From assembly GCF_040566555.1 (NCBI RefSeq), contig NZ_JBEWYP010000004.1:124001-188000 (forward strand): a DNA stretch of 64,000 bases, given 5' to 3'. The notes beneath the pieces were generated by a model, which was not told where the DNA came from, did not search any database, and saw only the letters and a program-made list of their open reading frames with translations. Origin of the DNA: Sediminicola sp040566555 (lineage in GTDB: Bacteria; Bacteroidota; Bacteroidia; Flavobacteriales; Flavobacteriaceae). Positions within the stretch are counted from its first letter, which is position 1, and the number at the start of each line of letters is the position of its first letter. The translations under genes and the position numbers were made by a program. Shown piece after piece: positions 1 through 8,679 of this stretch.

Positions 1-1
1 G

Positions 2-2926
2 CAAGAGAACCATGTGGGGCAGTTGGTGCTCACAGATATCAACAATACCTCGGCATGCCTTAATTTTGTGCGGAAGGCCCCTGATTATGGGGTGCGGCCC
101 ATTTTGGGAATCGATTTTAGAAATGGGGTGGACCAGTGTTTTGTAGGTATCGCCAAAAATAATGAAGGGTATCAGGAATTGAACACCTTTCTGTCCGACC
201 ACCTCCACCGTGAAAAAAAGTTTGCGCCAAGGGCTCCCTCCTTTGAAAATGCCTATGTGGTCTACCCGTTCGAAAAAGTACTGCTACATGAACAAAAGAC
301 TTTTTTGGAACATGAGTTCATAGGTATTTCTATCGCAGATCTAAGGCGATTGCCCTTTTCCAAAATCATAGAGTTAAAGGATAGGTTGGTGGTACAGCAG
401 CCGGTTACGTTTCGGAACAAACGCGATTTCAATGCCCACCGATTGTTACGGGCTATTGATAAAAATGTACTGCTGAGCAAATTGCCACAGACCGAGGAGG
501 CCCGACCAGAGGAAAAGATGTTTCCCATGCAAAACTTGGCAGCGGCTTTTTCCGAATACAGTTTTATCCTGGAAAACACGGAGCGGCTGCTGCGTTCCTG
601 TAGTATCCATTTCGATTTTTCAGAAGGGCGAAAGCCCCAGAACCTGGAAACCTATTTGGGGGATACAGCTGCCGATGAGGCCCTGTTGGAACAATTGTGC
701 AAGGAAGGCCTGCCCTATAGGTATGCAGAAGCCAATGAGGTGGTCTTGGGGCGCTTGCAGAAAGAACTGGGCCTGATCAAGAAAATGGGGTTTGTGTCCT
801 ACTTTCTTATCAATTGGGATATTGTTTCCCACGCCCGTAAACAAGGATTCTTTTATGTGGGGCGGGGCAGTGGTGCCAATAGTATTGTGGCCTACCTGCT
901 TAGGATTACCGATGTGGATCCCATTGAGCTCGATCTTTATTTTGAGCGCTTTATCAACCTGTACCGGGTAAATCCGCCCGATTTTGATATCGACTTCTCT
1001 TGGAAGGACCGGGAAGCCATGACCCAATATATTTTTGGGCGCTTTCCCCATGTATCCCTCTTGGGCACCTATGTCACTTTTCAGGTCAAGGGGGTGATCC
1101 GGGAATTGGGAAAGGTGTTCGGCCTTCCCAAAGAAGAGATAGACGTGCTCTGTGATGGGAAATACAATCCATCACAATTGGACGAGATGTCCCTTTTGGT
1201 CCTGAAATATGGGGAGCTGATCAAGGGTATGCCCAATTACCTGAGTATCCATGCCGGGGGGATTTTGATCACAGAAAGGCCCATTCATTATTTTTCCGCT
1301 ACCCACCTCCCACCCAAGGGATATCCTACCACCCAGTTCGATATGGTAATTGCCGAGGATGTGGGACTTTTTAAATTCGATATCCTTTCTCAGCGAGGCT
1401 TGGCAAAAATGAAGGAGACCATGGAAATTTTGGCCTACAACCAACCCGAACAGGTAGAGACGTTCGATATTCACGATATCAAACGGTTCAAGACAGACCC
1501 TGTAGTGAACGCTTTGGTGAAAAGTGCCCAATGTATGGGCTGCTTTTATGTGGAGTCCCCTGCCATGCGCATGTTATTGAAAAAACTAGAGGTAGACACT
1601 TACTTGGGACTCGTCGCGGCAAGTTCCATCATTCGGCCCGGAGTATCCAAAAGTGGGATGATGCGCGAATATATCTTAAGGCACCGGGAAAAGGGCAGGG
1701 CACAGGAAAAGGCACACCCCGTGATGTTACAGATCATGCCGGAGACCTATGGCGTTATGGTCTACCAAGAAGATGTCATTAAAGTGGCACATTATTTTGC
1801 AGATTTGGACCTGGGAGAGGCAGACGTACTGAGGAGGGGCATGAGCGGGAAGTTCCGCTCCCGGGAGGAGTTCCAAAAGGTAAAGGACAAGTTTGTGGAC
1901 AATTGCCGAAAAAAAGGGTATACCGATGCCCTGATCTTTGAAATATGGGACCAGGTGGCCAGCTTTGCAGGGTATGCCTTTGCCAAAGGGCATTCTGCTT
2001 CCTATGCCGTGGAAAGTTATCAGACGCTCTTTCTAAAGGCCTATTTTCCATTGGAATATATGGTTGCCGTACTCAATAATGGAGGTGGGTTCTACAGTCC
2101 CGAATTCTATATCCACGAGGCCCAGATGCTGGGGGCTACCATACACCCGCCCTGCATCAACAAAAGTGTTGCCGTAAATTGTATTTATGGGAAAGAGCTG
2201 TATTTGGGGTATATGTACCTCAGGGAATTGGAGGCCAGGGTCATGGAACGCCTTTTAAAGGAACGAAAGGCGAACGGTCCCTTTTTGTCCTTGGCCGACT
2301 TTGTGGACCGGGTGCCTATTTCCATAGAGCAATTGAGCATCCTGATCCGGATAGATGCATTTAGGTTTACCAGAGTGAACAAACATGAACTCTTGTGGGA
2401 AGCCCACTTGTCCCTCTCTAAAAACACAAAACTGGAACACCCCAAACTGTTTCCCGCCAAGCCGCAGCATTTTACCATCCCCAAACTGCATACCACCGAT
2501 CTGGAAATGGCCTTTACCCAATTGGAACTCTTGGGTTTTAGTCTCTGCAGTCCGTTCGATATCTTGGCCGAACCTCCCAAGAATACCAACGGTAAGCGCG
2601 ATTTGGAGGCTTATTTGGATAAATACATAGATATCTACGGCTATTTGGTAACGGTGAAAAATACCAAGACCCACAAGGGTACCCGTATGAACTTTGCCAC
2701 CTTGGTGGATCAATATGGAGAGGTGTTCGATACGGTGCTGTTCCCGCCCATAGCTGCCCAGTATCCATTCCGGGGAAGGGGAATCTATAGGTTTTATGGA
2801 AAGGTGGTGAGCGAATTTGGCTTTTTGAGCATAGAGGTCCTAAAAATGCAAAAACAGGATTACATCCAAGACCCACGGTATGCGGACATGAAAACCTCCA
2901 AAAAATTAGGTGCTCCAGCGAAATAA
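2..2926 (+). CDS. DNA polymerase III alpha subunit paralogue (DnaE2-like), 5' end cut by window edge
   Basis: C-family replicative-type DNA polymerase. The frame is open from base 2 and reads back through the edge (QENH before the GTG at 14), so the true start and part of the N-terminal PHP domain lie outside. Visible parts in order: PHP remnant (LVLTDINNTSACLNF), the GRGSGANS palm motif, the two catalytic aspartates in PPDFDIDF (near 977-994), the third aspartate in KFDILSQRGL (near 1375), the fingers/thumb region, and a C-terminal OB-like segment (YGYLVTVKNTKTHKG). All three catalytic Asp are kept, so it should be active. It has no fused exonuclease and is much more divergent than the DnaE at 20066. 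Second DnaE copies in bacteria often serve error-prone, damage-induced synthesis together with ImuB-type proteins. That role is inferred; the upstream gene is not visible. Confidence 0.88.
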   Translation, partial: QENHVGQLVLTDINNTSACLNFVRKAPDYGVRPILGIDFRNGVDQCFVGIAKNNEGYQELNTFLSDHLHREKKFAPRAPSFENAYVVYPFEKVLLHEQKTFLEHEFIGISIADLRRLPFSKIIELKDRLVVQQPVTFRNKRDFNAHRLLRAIDKNVLLSKLPQTEEARPEEKMFPMQNLAAAFSEYSFILENTERLLRSCSIHFDFSEGRKPQNLETYLGDTAADEALLEQLCKEGLPYRYAEANEVVLGRLQKELGLIKKMGFVSYFLINWDIVSHARKQGFFYVGRGSGANSIVAYLLRITDVDPIELDLYFERFINLYRVNPPDFDIDFSWKDREAMTQYIFGRFPHVSLLGTYVTFQVKGVIRELGKVFGLPKEEIDVLCDGKYNPSQLDEMSLLVLKYGELIKGMPNYLSIHAGGILITERPIHYFSATHLPPKGYPTTQFDMVIAEDVGLFKFDILSQRGLAKMKETMEILAYNQPEQVETFDIHDIKRFKTDPVVNALVKSAQCMGCFYVESPAMRMLLKKLEVDTYLGLVAASSIIRPGVSKSGMMREYILRHREKGRAQEKAHPVMLQIMPETYGVMVYQEDVIKVAHYFADLDLGEADVLRRGMSGKFRSREEFQKVKDKFVDNCRKKGYTDALIFEIWDQVASFAGYAFAKGHSASYAVESYQTLFLKAYFPLEYMVAVLNNGGGFYSPEFYIHEAQMLGATIHPPCINKSVAVNCIYGKELYLGYMYLRELEARVMERLLKERKANGPFLSLADFVDRVPISIEQLSILIRIDAFRFTRVNKHELLWEAHLSLSKNTKLEHPKLFPAKPQHFTIPKLHTTDLEMAFTQLELLGFSLCSPFDILAEPPKNTNGKRDLEAYLDKYIDIYGYLVTVKNTKTHKGTRMNFATLVDQYGEVFDTVLFPPIAAQYPFRGRGIYRFYGKVVSEFGFLSIEVLKMQKQDYIQDPRYADMKTSKKLGAPAK

Positions 2927-3024
2927 ATTTTTCTGCAGGAATCCCACAAACAATAGAAATTTTACTACATTTATGGGAATGCCAGAGGTATTGTACGAAA
3001 CCAGATGCCGCGAATTAAATACAC

Positions 3025-3183
3025 ATGAGTAAGACCAGAATCATAGGAATTGTCCTATTAATCATAGGTATTTGCCTTTTTTATGCGCTTAACAGCACTA
3101 ATTGGAGTTTGCTGGGTGCAGCATTGATAGGATTTGGTGTTGGAATTATTCTTATTGGAAAAATTGGGTCTTTTAAAAAATAG
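3025..3183 (+). CDS. Small two-helix membrane protein, 52 aa
   Basis: Short open frame from ATG 3025 to TAG 3183, giving a very hydrophobic 52-residue peptide. One membrane segment runs over about residues 6-22 (GIVLLIIGICLFYAL), a second over about 29-46 (LLGAALIGFGVGIILIG), with a basic tail KIGSFKK. The glycine-rich second helix and positive ends fit an inner-membrane hairpin. It lies alone about 100 bp after the polymerase gene, on the same strand. I do not recognise a family beyond the general type of small two-helix proteins common in Flavobacteria. The clean hydrophobic pattern supports a real gene. Confidence 0.6.
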   Translation: MSKTRIIGIVLLIIGICLFYALNSTNWSLLGAALIGFGVGIILIGKIGSFKK

Positions 3184-3439
3184 TCTTTCTTAGGACCCGG
3201 AAGTAGTGTGCAAAGTGGTGTTTATTAAATGGTTACCAATTATACTTTAAAAAGTTTATTGCCAGATAACCAAAAGTATAAGCATTGAATTATTTAAGGA
3301 ACTCGACCTGAAAAAATACAAGGGGAATAAATGGGATCTTTACATGCCATATGTGTTTTAGGTTTGGAAAATTAAGTAACTTTAAGAGGTAATGGTCTAC
3401 CCATTAAATTAAGAGCCAAACCAATTCCAAGTTATACAT
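3184..3439. other. Intergenic stretch with a possible eroded coding remnant
   Basis: 256 bp without a convincing gene. One plus-strand frame stays open from about 3253 to the TAG at 3360 and would read ISIELFKELDLKKYKGNKW near its middle, a protein-like composition. It has no start codon at its head and a stop just before it, so it could be the worn end of a lost gene or chance. The last 80 bp before the penicillin acylase are AT-rich and should hold its promoter; I saw no clear TAnnTTTG box. Confidence 0.25.
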
Positions 3440-5830
3440 ATGAGAACCTTTTTATTTCTTTTAATTACGCTCCTCTTTTTTTCATGTACCTCCTCTGATC
3501 ACGATAAATTAATTGTTCCGGGTCTCAAAGAACCTGTAGAATTGGTCAGGGATGAATGGGGCATCAATCACATTTATGCCAATAACCAGCACGATCTGTT
3601 TTTTGCCCAAGGGTATGCAGCAGCCAAGGACCGCCTTTTCCAATTTGAGATTTGGAGACGACAAGCCACAGGGACTGTCGCAGAAATATTAGGTGAGAGG
3701 GAACTGAAACGTGATATTGGGACCCGCCTCTTCAAATATCGTGGGGATATGACGCAAGAAATGAACCATTATCACAACGATGGGACAGAGATTATTACCG
3801 CCTATACCAATGGGGTGAATGCCTACATTGAAGAAATTCTGAAAACACCAGAGCAGTTGCCTGTGGAATTTAAAATTCTAAACATAAGACCCGGAAAATG
3901 GACCCCAGATGTCGTTATTTCCAGACACCAAGGCCTTTTGGGGAATATTGAAGAAGAGTTACAGATTGGTCGGGCCGTTGCCAAACTAGGGTCGGCCACA
4001 GTAAAGGATCTTTCTTGGTTCCACCCCAAGGATCCACTTATAGATTTAGATCCCGCTATGGATAAAGAACTTCTTTTTCAGGATATTCTGGAGCTCTATA
4101 AAGCCTACAGAAAACCTGTTGCCTTTCAAGAAAGTGATGTGCAAGAGGCTTATAAAAGTATGGCTTATGAAACGGCAATGCTAACCCCCAAAATGGCAAA
4201 GGAAGATCCCCGTTCCATTGGGAGCAACAATTGGGTGGTGAGCGGAAAGTTAATGGCAGACGGGAACACCTATATGGCCAATGATCCCCATAGGACCATC
4301 GCAGTGCCTTCTTTGAGGTATATGACCCATTTGGTTGCGCCTGGGTGGAATGTAATAGGAGGGGGAGAGCCAGAAATTCCAGGGATATCCATCGGACACA
4401 ACGAATATGGCTCATGGGGCCTTACGGTTTTTGAAACCGATGGAGAGGACCTGTACGTCTATGAATTAAATCCGGAAAACCCCAACCAGTACAAGTACAA
4501 AGGTCAATGGGAGGATATGGCCGTTATTTCCGAAACCATTAAAGTAAAGGGACAAAAAGAAGTAAAAATCGACCTAAAATATACCAGGCACGGGCCGGTA
4601 GTTTTTTCTGATGAGAATAAAAATACGGCCTATGCGGTACGCTGTGCATGGTTGGAGCCTGGAGGATCACCTTATTTGGCCTCCTTGCGAATGGACCAGG
4701 CCAAAACATGGGAGGAATTTAAAGAAGCCTGTAATTACAGCCATATTCCAGGAGAGAACATGATTTGGGCCGATAAAAAAGGAAATATCGGGTGGCAGGC
4801 CGTGGGAATTGCCCCAATCCGAAACAATTTTAGCGGCATGGTCCCTGTGCCCGGGGATGGGCGTTATGAATGGGATGGATATTTGCCCATCGATCAAAAG
4901 CCAAACGCCCTAAATCCAGCCAACGGTTTTATCGCAACAGCCAACCAAAGTGTAACGCCCGATAATTATGAACATTGGAATGCCATAGGTTTTTCTTGGG
5001 CCGATCCATACAGGGGGGATAGGGTAAATGAAGTATTGGCATCAGGAACCAATATGACTATGGAAGATATGAAGAACTTACAGGTAGACTACCTTTCTAT
5101 CCCAGCCAGAACCTTGGTGCCCTTGCTGGCCGTTTTACCAATAGGAGGGAAAACTAAGGAAGCAAGGGATAAACTTCTACAGTGGGATTACAGGTTGGAA
5201 GCCTCATCTGTTGAAGCTGCCATTTATGTGGCTTTCGAAAACGAACTTAGAAAACTTGCCAATGAATCCTTTATTCCCATGGGAGGGGAGGGACTGATTG
5301 ATAATATTCAGATGAAAAAGGTGGTCGATTGGGTGGTGAATCCGGATAGCAGGTTTGGTGGCAATCCCGTTTCAGGGAGAAATTTATTTCTCCTTAAGGC
5401 CTTTAACGAAGGAATTGCTTATTTAGAGACGACCTTAGGGGATGATATGGCGCAATGGCAATATGGACATGAAAAATTTAAACATACATATATGGCCCAT
5501 GCCCTAGGCGGTGTGGTCAATGAGGAAATAAAAGCAAAGTTAGATCTCGGTCCCCTTCCAAGAGGCGGCAACTCGTTTACCCCTGGATCTACTGGGGCAA
5601 ATAATAGGCAGAGTAGTGGAGCTTCCTTTAGGATGATTGTCAATACCGGAGATTGGGATGGGGCCCTTGCCACGAACGGTCCCGGGCAATCTGGGGATCC
5701 TGAAAGCCCTTTCTATCGAAATTTGTTTGAGCCATGGGCCAAGGATCAGTATTTTCCTGTTTTTTATTCAAGGAGTAAAATTGATTCCGTGGCCGTAAGC
5801 AAAACGAGTTTGGAGCCTTCCGATAAATAA
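3440..5830 (+). CDS. Penicillin acylase (penicillin amidase) family lipoprotein
   Basis: Ntn-hydrolase of the penicillin acylase family (796 aa). Members cleave amide bonds in beta-lactams, acyl-homoserine lactones or other acyl amides; the substrate here is unknown. The N-terminus is a lipoprotein signal with lipobox FFSC near residue 16, so the enzyme is exported and membrane anchored. An alpha-chain-like region (ELVRDEWGINHIYA) is followed by a spacer, then GSNNWVVSG. Ser262 in that motif is the expected beta-chain N-terminal nucleophile freed by autocatalytic cleavage. ANDPH and TANQS further on are also typical. Length fits an unprocessed precursor. It stands alone between a small membrane gene and mscS. 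A quorum-quenching role would be speculation. Confidence 0.9.
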   Translation: MRTFLFLLITLLFFSCTSSDHDKLIVPGLKEPVELVRDEWGINHIYANNQHDLFFAQGYAAAKDRLFQFEIWRRQATGTVAEILGERELKRDIGTRLFKYRGDMTQEMNHYHNDGTEIITAYTNGVNAYIEEILKTPEQLPVEFKILNIRPGKWTPDVVISRHQGLLGNIEEELQIGRAVAKLGSATVKDLSWFHPKDPLIDLDPAMDKELLFQDILELYKAYRKPVAFQESDVQEAYKSMAYETAMLTPKMAKEDPRSIGSNNWVVSGKLMADGNTYMANDPHRTIAVPSLRYMTHLVAPGWNVIGGGEPEIPGISIGHNEYGSWGLTVFETDGEDLYVYELNPENPNQYKYKGQWEDMAVISETIKVKGQKEVKIDLKYTRHGPVVFSDENKNTAYAVRCAWLEPGGSPYLASLRMDQAKTWEEFKEACNYSHIPGENMIWADKKGNIGWQAVGIAPIRNNFSGMVPVPGDGRYEWDGYLPIDQKPNALNPANGFIATANQSVTPDNYEHWNAIGFSWADPYRGDRVNEVLASGTNMTMEDMKNLQVDYLSIPARTLVPLLAVLPIGGKTKEARDKLLQWDYRLEASSVEAAIYVAFENELRKLANESFIPMGGEGLIDNIQMKKVVDWVVNPDSRFGGNPVSGRNLFLLKAFNEGIAYLETTLGDDMAQWQYGHEKFKHTYMAHALGGVVNEEIKAKLDLGPLPRGGNSFTPGSTGANNRQSSGASFRMIVNTGDWDGALATNGPGQSGDPESPFYRNLFEPWAKDQYFPVFYSRSKIDSVAVSKTSLEPSDK

Positions 5831-5985
5831 GGAATTCAGGACAATTAATCAAAATTAATTAAGCGTAGTGTTTTTTAAGCGCTACTAATTAATACAGGAT
5901 CTCGTTTGTTAATTTCCTATATTTATATGTAGCATAACCTGTCGTTCACATTAATATAATTATCAGGCTTTATCAGAAAAACTAA

Positions 5986-6846
5986 ATGGAGACTATCAAT
6001 AAAATTTTGGAATTTGAAATATTTACAATTGGGGATTTCACCGTAAAAGTTTCCAAACTGGTCACTATTTTTTTGATCTTGGTAATTGCGAGAATAATCC
6101 TATGGGTCATTAAAAAAGGACTCGCTCGAAAATCCAAGTTGAATAAATTGGACCATGGGAGCAGTTATGCCCTTTACCAGATGATGAAATATATCATTTG
6201 GATTCTAGCAATAGCCTTTATGTTGGAAAACATTGGGGTTAAGGTGACCATTCTATTGGCGGGCTCAGCTGCCTTGCTAGTGGGCATTGGGCTAGGGTTA
6301 CAACAAACTTTCAATGATATTTTGTCCGGTATTATTCTACTCTCCGAACGCTCCATTAAAGTAGATGATGTATTGGAGGTAGACGGGGATGTAGTTATGA
6401 TTCAGAGTATCGGGTTGCGAACTTCAAAGGCCCTGAATAGGGATGATATTTCCATTATCCTACCCAATTCCCTGATCACGAACAGTAAGGTGATCAATTG
6501 GAGCCATCAATCTGATAAATCCAGATTCAGAATTGATGTTGGGGTGGCTTACGGAAGCGATGTGGATCTTGTGATAAAAATTTTAGAAGAAAGTGCTTTT
6601 GAGCACCCCGATGTGTATGCCAGGGAATTGGTAGAGGCAAGATTGATGAATTTTGGGAACTCGTCCTTGGATTTCCAATTGTTGTTTTTTAGCCAGAGCA
6701 TATTCAGGATAGGGAAGGCTAAGAGCGATATCCGAAGAATTATCAATAGAAAGTTCCACGAGAATAATATTACAATCCCCTTTCCTCAAATGGATGTATA
6801 CCTCAAATCCAATCCTCCCGTTTCTACAGGGTTGGACCAAGGATGA
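5986..6846 (+). CDS. Small-conductance mechanosensitive ion channel (MscS family)
   Basis: 286-residue MscS-type channel, which opens under membrane tension to release solutes on hypo-osmotic shock. Three membrane segments lie in the first ~110 residues; the pore-lining third helix contains LLVGIGLGLQQTFNDILSG, matching the Gly/Ala-rich MscS TM3. The beta domain (VDDVLEVDGDVVMIQSIGLRT) and the alpha/beta C-terminal domain follow. Size equals the minimal E. coli MscS class. The next gene starts 31 bp later on the same strand and may be co-transcribed. Confidence 0.92.
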   Translation: METINKILEFEIFTIGDFTVKVSKLVTIFLILVIARIILWVIKKGLARKSKLNKLDHGSSYALYQMMKYIIWILAIAFMLENIGVKVTILLAGSAALLVGIGLGLQQTFNDILSGIILLSERSIKVDDVLEVDGDVVMIQSIGLRTSKALNRDDISIILPNSLITNSKVINWSHQSDKSRFRIDVGVAYGSDVDLVIKILEESAFEHPDVYARELVEARLMNFGNSSLDFQLLFFSQSIFRIGKAKSDIRRIINRKFHENNITIPFPQMDVYLKSNPPVSTGLDQG

Positions 6847-6877
6847 ATAAACGAATTAATATTAAAAAAGTAAGGAT

Positions 6878-7765
6878 ATGAAAAAGTTGACAAAAGCGGA
6901 TATCAATCAAGAGGTCTTTGATCTTTATGATGATTATGCCCATAATAAAATTGAAAGAAGGCAATTTATGGAGAAGTTGTCGCTTTATGCAGTAGGCGGA
7001 ATAACCATACCTTCTCTTCTCAGTTTTATGATGCCAAATTATATCGATTCTATTTTGGTAAAGCCAAATGACCCAAGAATCCAGTCGGACTACATCACCT
7101 ATAATTCTCCTAAGGGTGGGGGCGAAATCAAAGGCTTGTTGTCCAAGCCCACAGGTTCAAAGGAAAAATTACCAGGGATTATCGTAGTTCATGAGAATAG
7201 GGGCCTCAACCCATATATTGAAGATGTAGGCCGAAGGGCAGCTTTGGAGGGATTTATCACCCTAGCTCCAGATGCCTTGTCACCATTGGGAGGTTATCCT
7301 GGCAATGATGATGACGGCAGGGCAATGCAAAGGGAGCGGGACCGAAATGAGATGTTGGAGGACTTTATTGCGGCCTATGAGTATTTAATTTCCCGTGATG
7401 ATTGCAATGGCAAAGTAGGGGTGGTCGGATTTTGTTTTGGAGGGTGGATCGCCAATATGATGGCAGTAAAAGTTCCTTCCCTTTCAGCAGCAGTGCCTTT
7501 TTATGGAGGACAACCTTCCGATGAAGAGGCGGCCATGATAAGTGCCCCATTGATGCTTCAATTTGCAGGATTGGACGAAAGGGTCAATGCCGGATGGCCT
7601 GCCTATGAGAAAGTGTTGAAGGAAAACAAAATTGAACATGTCGCCTATTTCTATCCCGAAGTGAACCATGGTTTTCACAACAATACCACTCCCAGATATG
7701 ATGAAGCGGCCGCAAATTTGGCTTGGGAAAGGACCATTGATTTTTTTAAGGATAAGCTCAAATAA
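6878..7765 (+). CDS. Dienelactone hydrolase family protein with Tat-like leader
   Basis: Alpha/beta hydrolase of the dienelactone hydrolase family, 295 aa. The catalytic triad is visible: nucleophile Cys186 in GFCFGG, Asp233 in GLDERVNAG, and His264 in VNHGFHN. The first 60 residues hold a twin-arginine-like motif (ERRQFMEKL) followed by a hydrophobic stretch (YAVGGITIPSLLSFMMP), so Tat export or anchoring is likely; cytosolic DLH enzymes lack this. The true substrate is unknown. It follows mscS by 31 bp and may share its transcript. Confidence 0.9.
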   Translation: MKKLTKADINQEVFDLYDDYAHNKIERRQFMEKLSLYAVGGITIPSLLSFMMPNYIDSILVKPNDPRIQSDYITYNSPKGGGEIKGLLSKPTGSKEKLPGIIVVHENRGLNPYIEDVGRRAALEGFITLAPDALSPLGGYPGNDDDGRAMQRERDRNEMLEDFIAAYEYLISRDDCNGKVGVVGFCFGGWIANMMAVKVPSLSAAVPFYGGQPSDEEAAMISAPLMLQFAGLDERVNAGWPAYEKVLKENKIEHVAYFYPEVNHGFHNNTTPRYDEAAANLAWERTIDFFKDKLK

Positions 7766-7830
7766 GCTAGTGGGGTTGTGGAAATGTTCGGAGAACATTA
7801 ACCAGACAAGCTATTTCCTGAGCGTTAACA

Positions 7831-8385
7831 ATGGTAATATTCGATGATAGATATATGGTACATACGTTAATAGTTTTAGTTCAATTGTTTATGATAAGTC
7901 CAATTGTAATTTTTAATTTCAATACAAATAGCAACCTTTCCCAATGGACCGTTTTGGATGATGTAGTTATGGGTGGTCGGTCATCTAGTAAAATTTATCT
8001 CAATTCAGAAGGTCACGGTGTTTTTGAAGGTCATGTTTCACTGGAAAATAATGGCGGATTCTCTTCGGTACGCTATCAAATGAATCCTATAAGTGTTAAG
8101 GGATATTCCAAATGCGTGATCCGCCTTAAAGGAGACGGCAAGAATTATCAGTTTAGAATCAAATCCAAGAGTGAGGATTACTATAGTTACATTGCCAAAT
8201 TCAGTACTACTGGCCAATGGCAAACCTTGGAAATAAATATGGAGGATATGTCGCCATGGTTCAGGGGCAGAAGGCTAGATATGCCAAATTATCCTGCAAT
8301 TACCATAGAATCCATCAGTTTTCTTATCGGTAATAAAAAAGAAGAAGATTTTAAGTTGTTATTAGATTCAATAGAAGTACAATAA
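7831..8385 (+). CDS. CIA30 family protein (NDUFAF1/CIA30-like)
   Basis: 184 residues with the CIA30 signature near the N-terminus (NLSQWTVLDDVVMGGRSSS) and the beta-jelly-roll pattern of the family (GDGKNYQFRIKSK, FRGRRLDMP). Bacterial members are of unknown function; the name comes from the mitochondrial complex I assembly factor. The start is uncertain: ATG 7831 gives 184 aa, while ATG 7855 gives a 176-aa protein opening with MVHTLIVLVQLFMISPIV, a better signal-peptide-like N-terminus. The gene ends just before a strong terminator. Confidence 0.82.
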   Translation: MVIFDDRYMVHTLIVLVQLFMISPIVIFNFNTNSNLSQWTVLDDVVMGGRSSSKIYLNSEGHGVFEGHVSLENNGGFSSVRYQMNPISVKGYSKCVIRLKGDGKNYQFRIKSKSEDYYSYIAKFSTTGQWQTLEINMEDMSPWFRGRRLDMPNYPAITIESISFLIGNKKEEDFKLLLDSIEVQ

Positions 8386-8400
8386 GAAGTTATCCATTAA

Positions 8401-8435
8401 AAAAGGGCCTTTATCTTAATGACAAAGGCCCTTTT
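8401..8435. terminator. Rho-independent terminator after the CIA30 gene
   Basis: Perfect 12-bp inverted repeat AAAAGGGCCTTT / AAAGGCCCTTTT with an 11-nt loop, beginning 16 bp after the CIA30 stop codon. The A and T runs at both sides make it able to work in both directions. Confidence 0.88.
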
Positions 8436-8679
8436 ACGAGAACACTATATGAAAATGAAAAAATTAACTCTATAACTAATACATGGTAAATATATTTCCA
8501 TCCTAAGAAGTAGAGAAATTATAGTTGTGAAGTGCGTTAGTTTTGTGGTGTCCCAGTACAATTTTGTTATTTGCCATCATTTTCATATCCTATTCTAGAA
8601 TAATCACGATATTTATCAGTCAAAATTTATTTTCCATCCTGATGGAAAAAATCAATGCTCAATTTATAATAAAGTAGGT
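8436..8679. promoter_or_regulatory. AT-rich leader region of ppc with a hairpin at 8630-8649
   Basis: 244 bp between terminator and ppc without a gene. A perfect 9-bp inverted repeat TTTTCCATC / GATGGAAAA with a 2-nt loop sits 30 bp before the ppc start codon, close enough to be in the 5' leader. The half sequence TTTCCATCCT also occurs at about 8496-8505, which makes a protein-binding site more attractive than a terminator. No evidence beyond symmetry and repetition. Confidence 0.4.

Noticed and set aside
620..1051. Long minus-strand open frame inside the DnaE-like gene (143 codons)
   Set aside because: A shadow of the conserved polymerase motifs on the plus strand; no protein-like pattern of its own.
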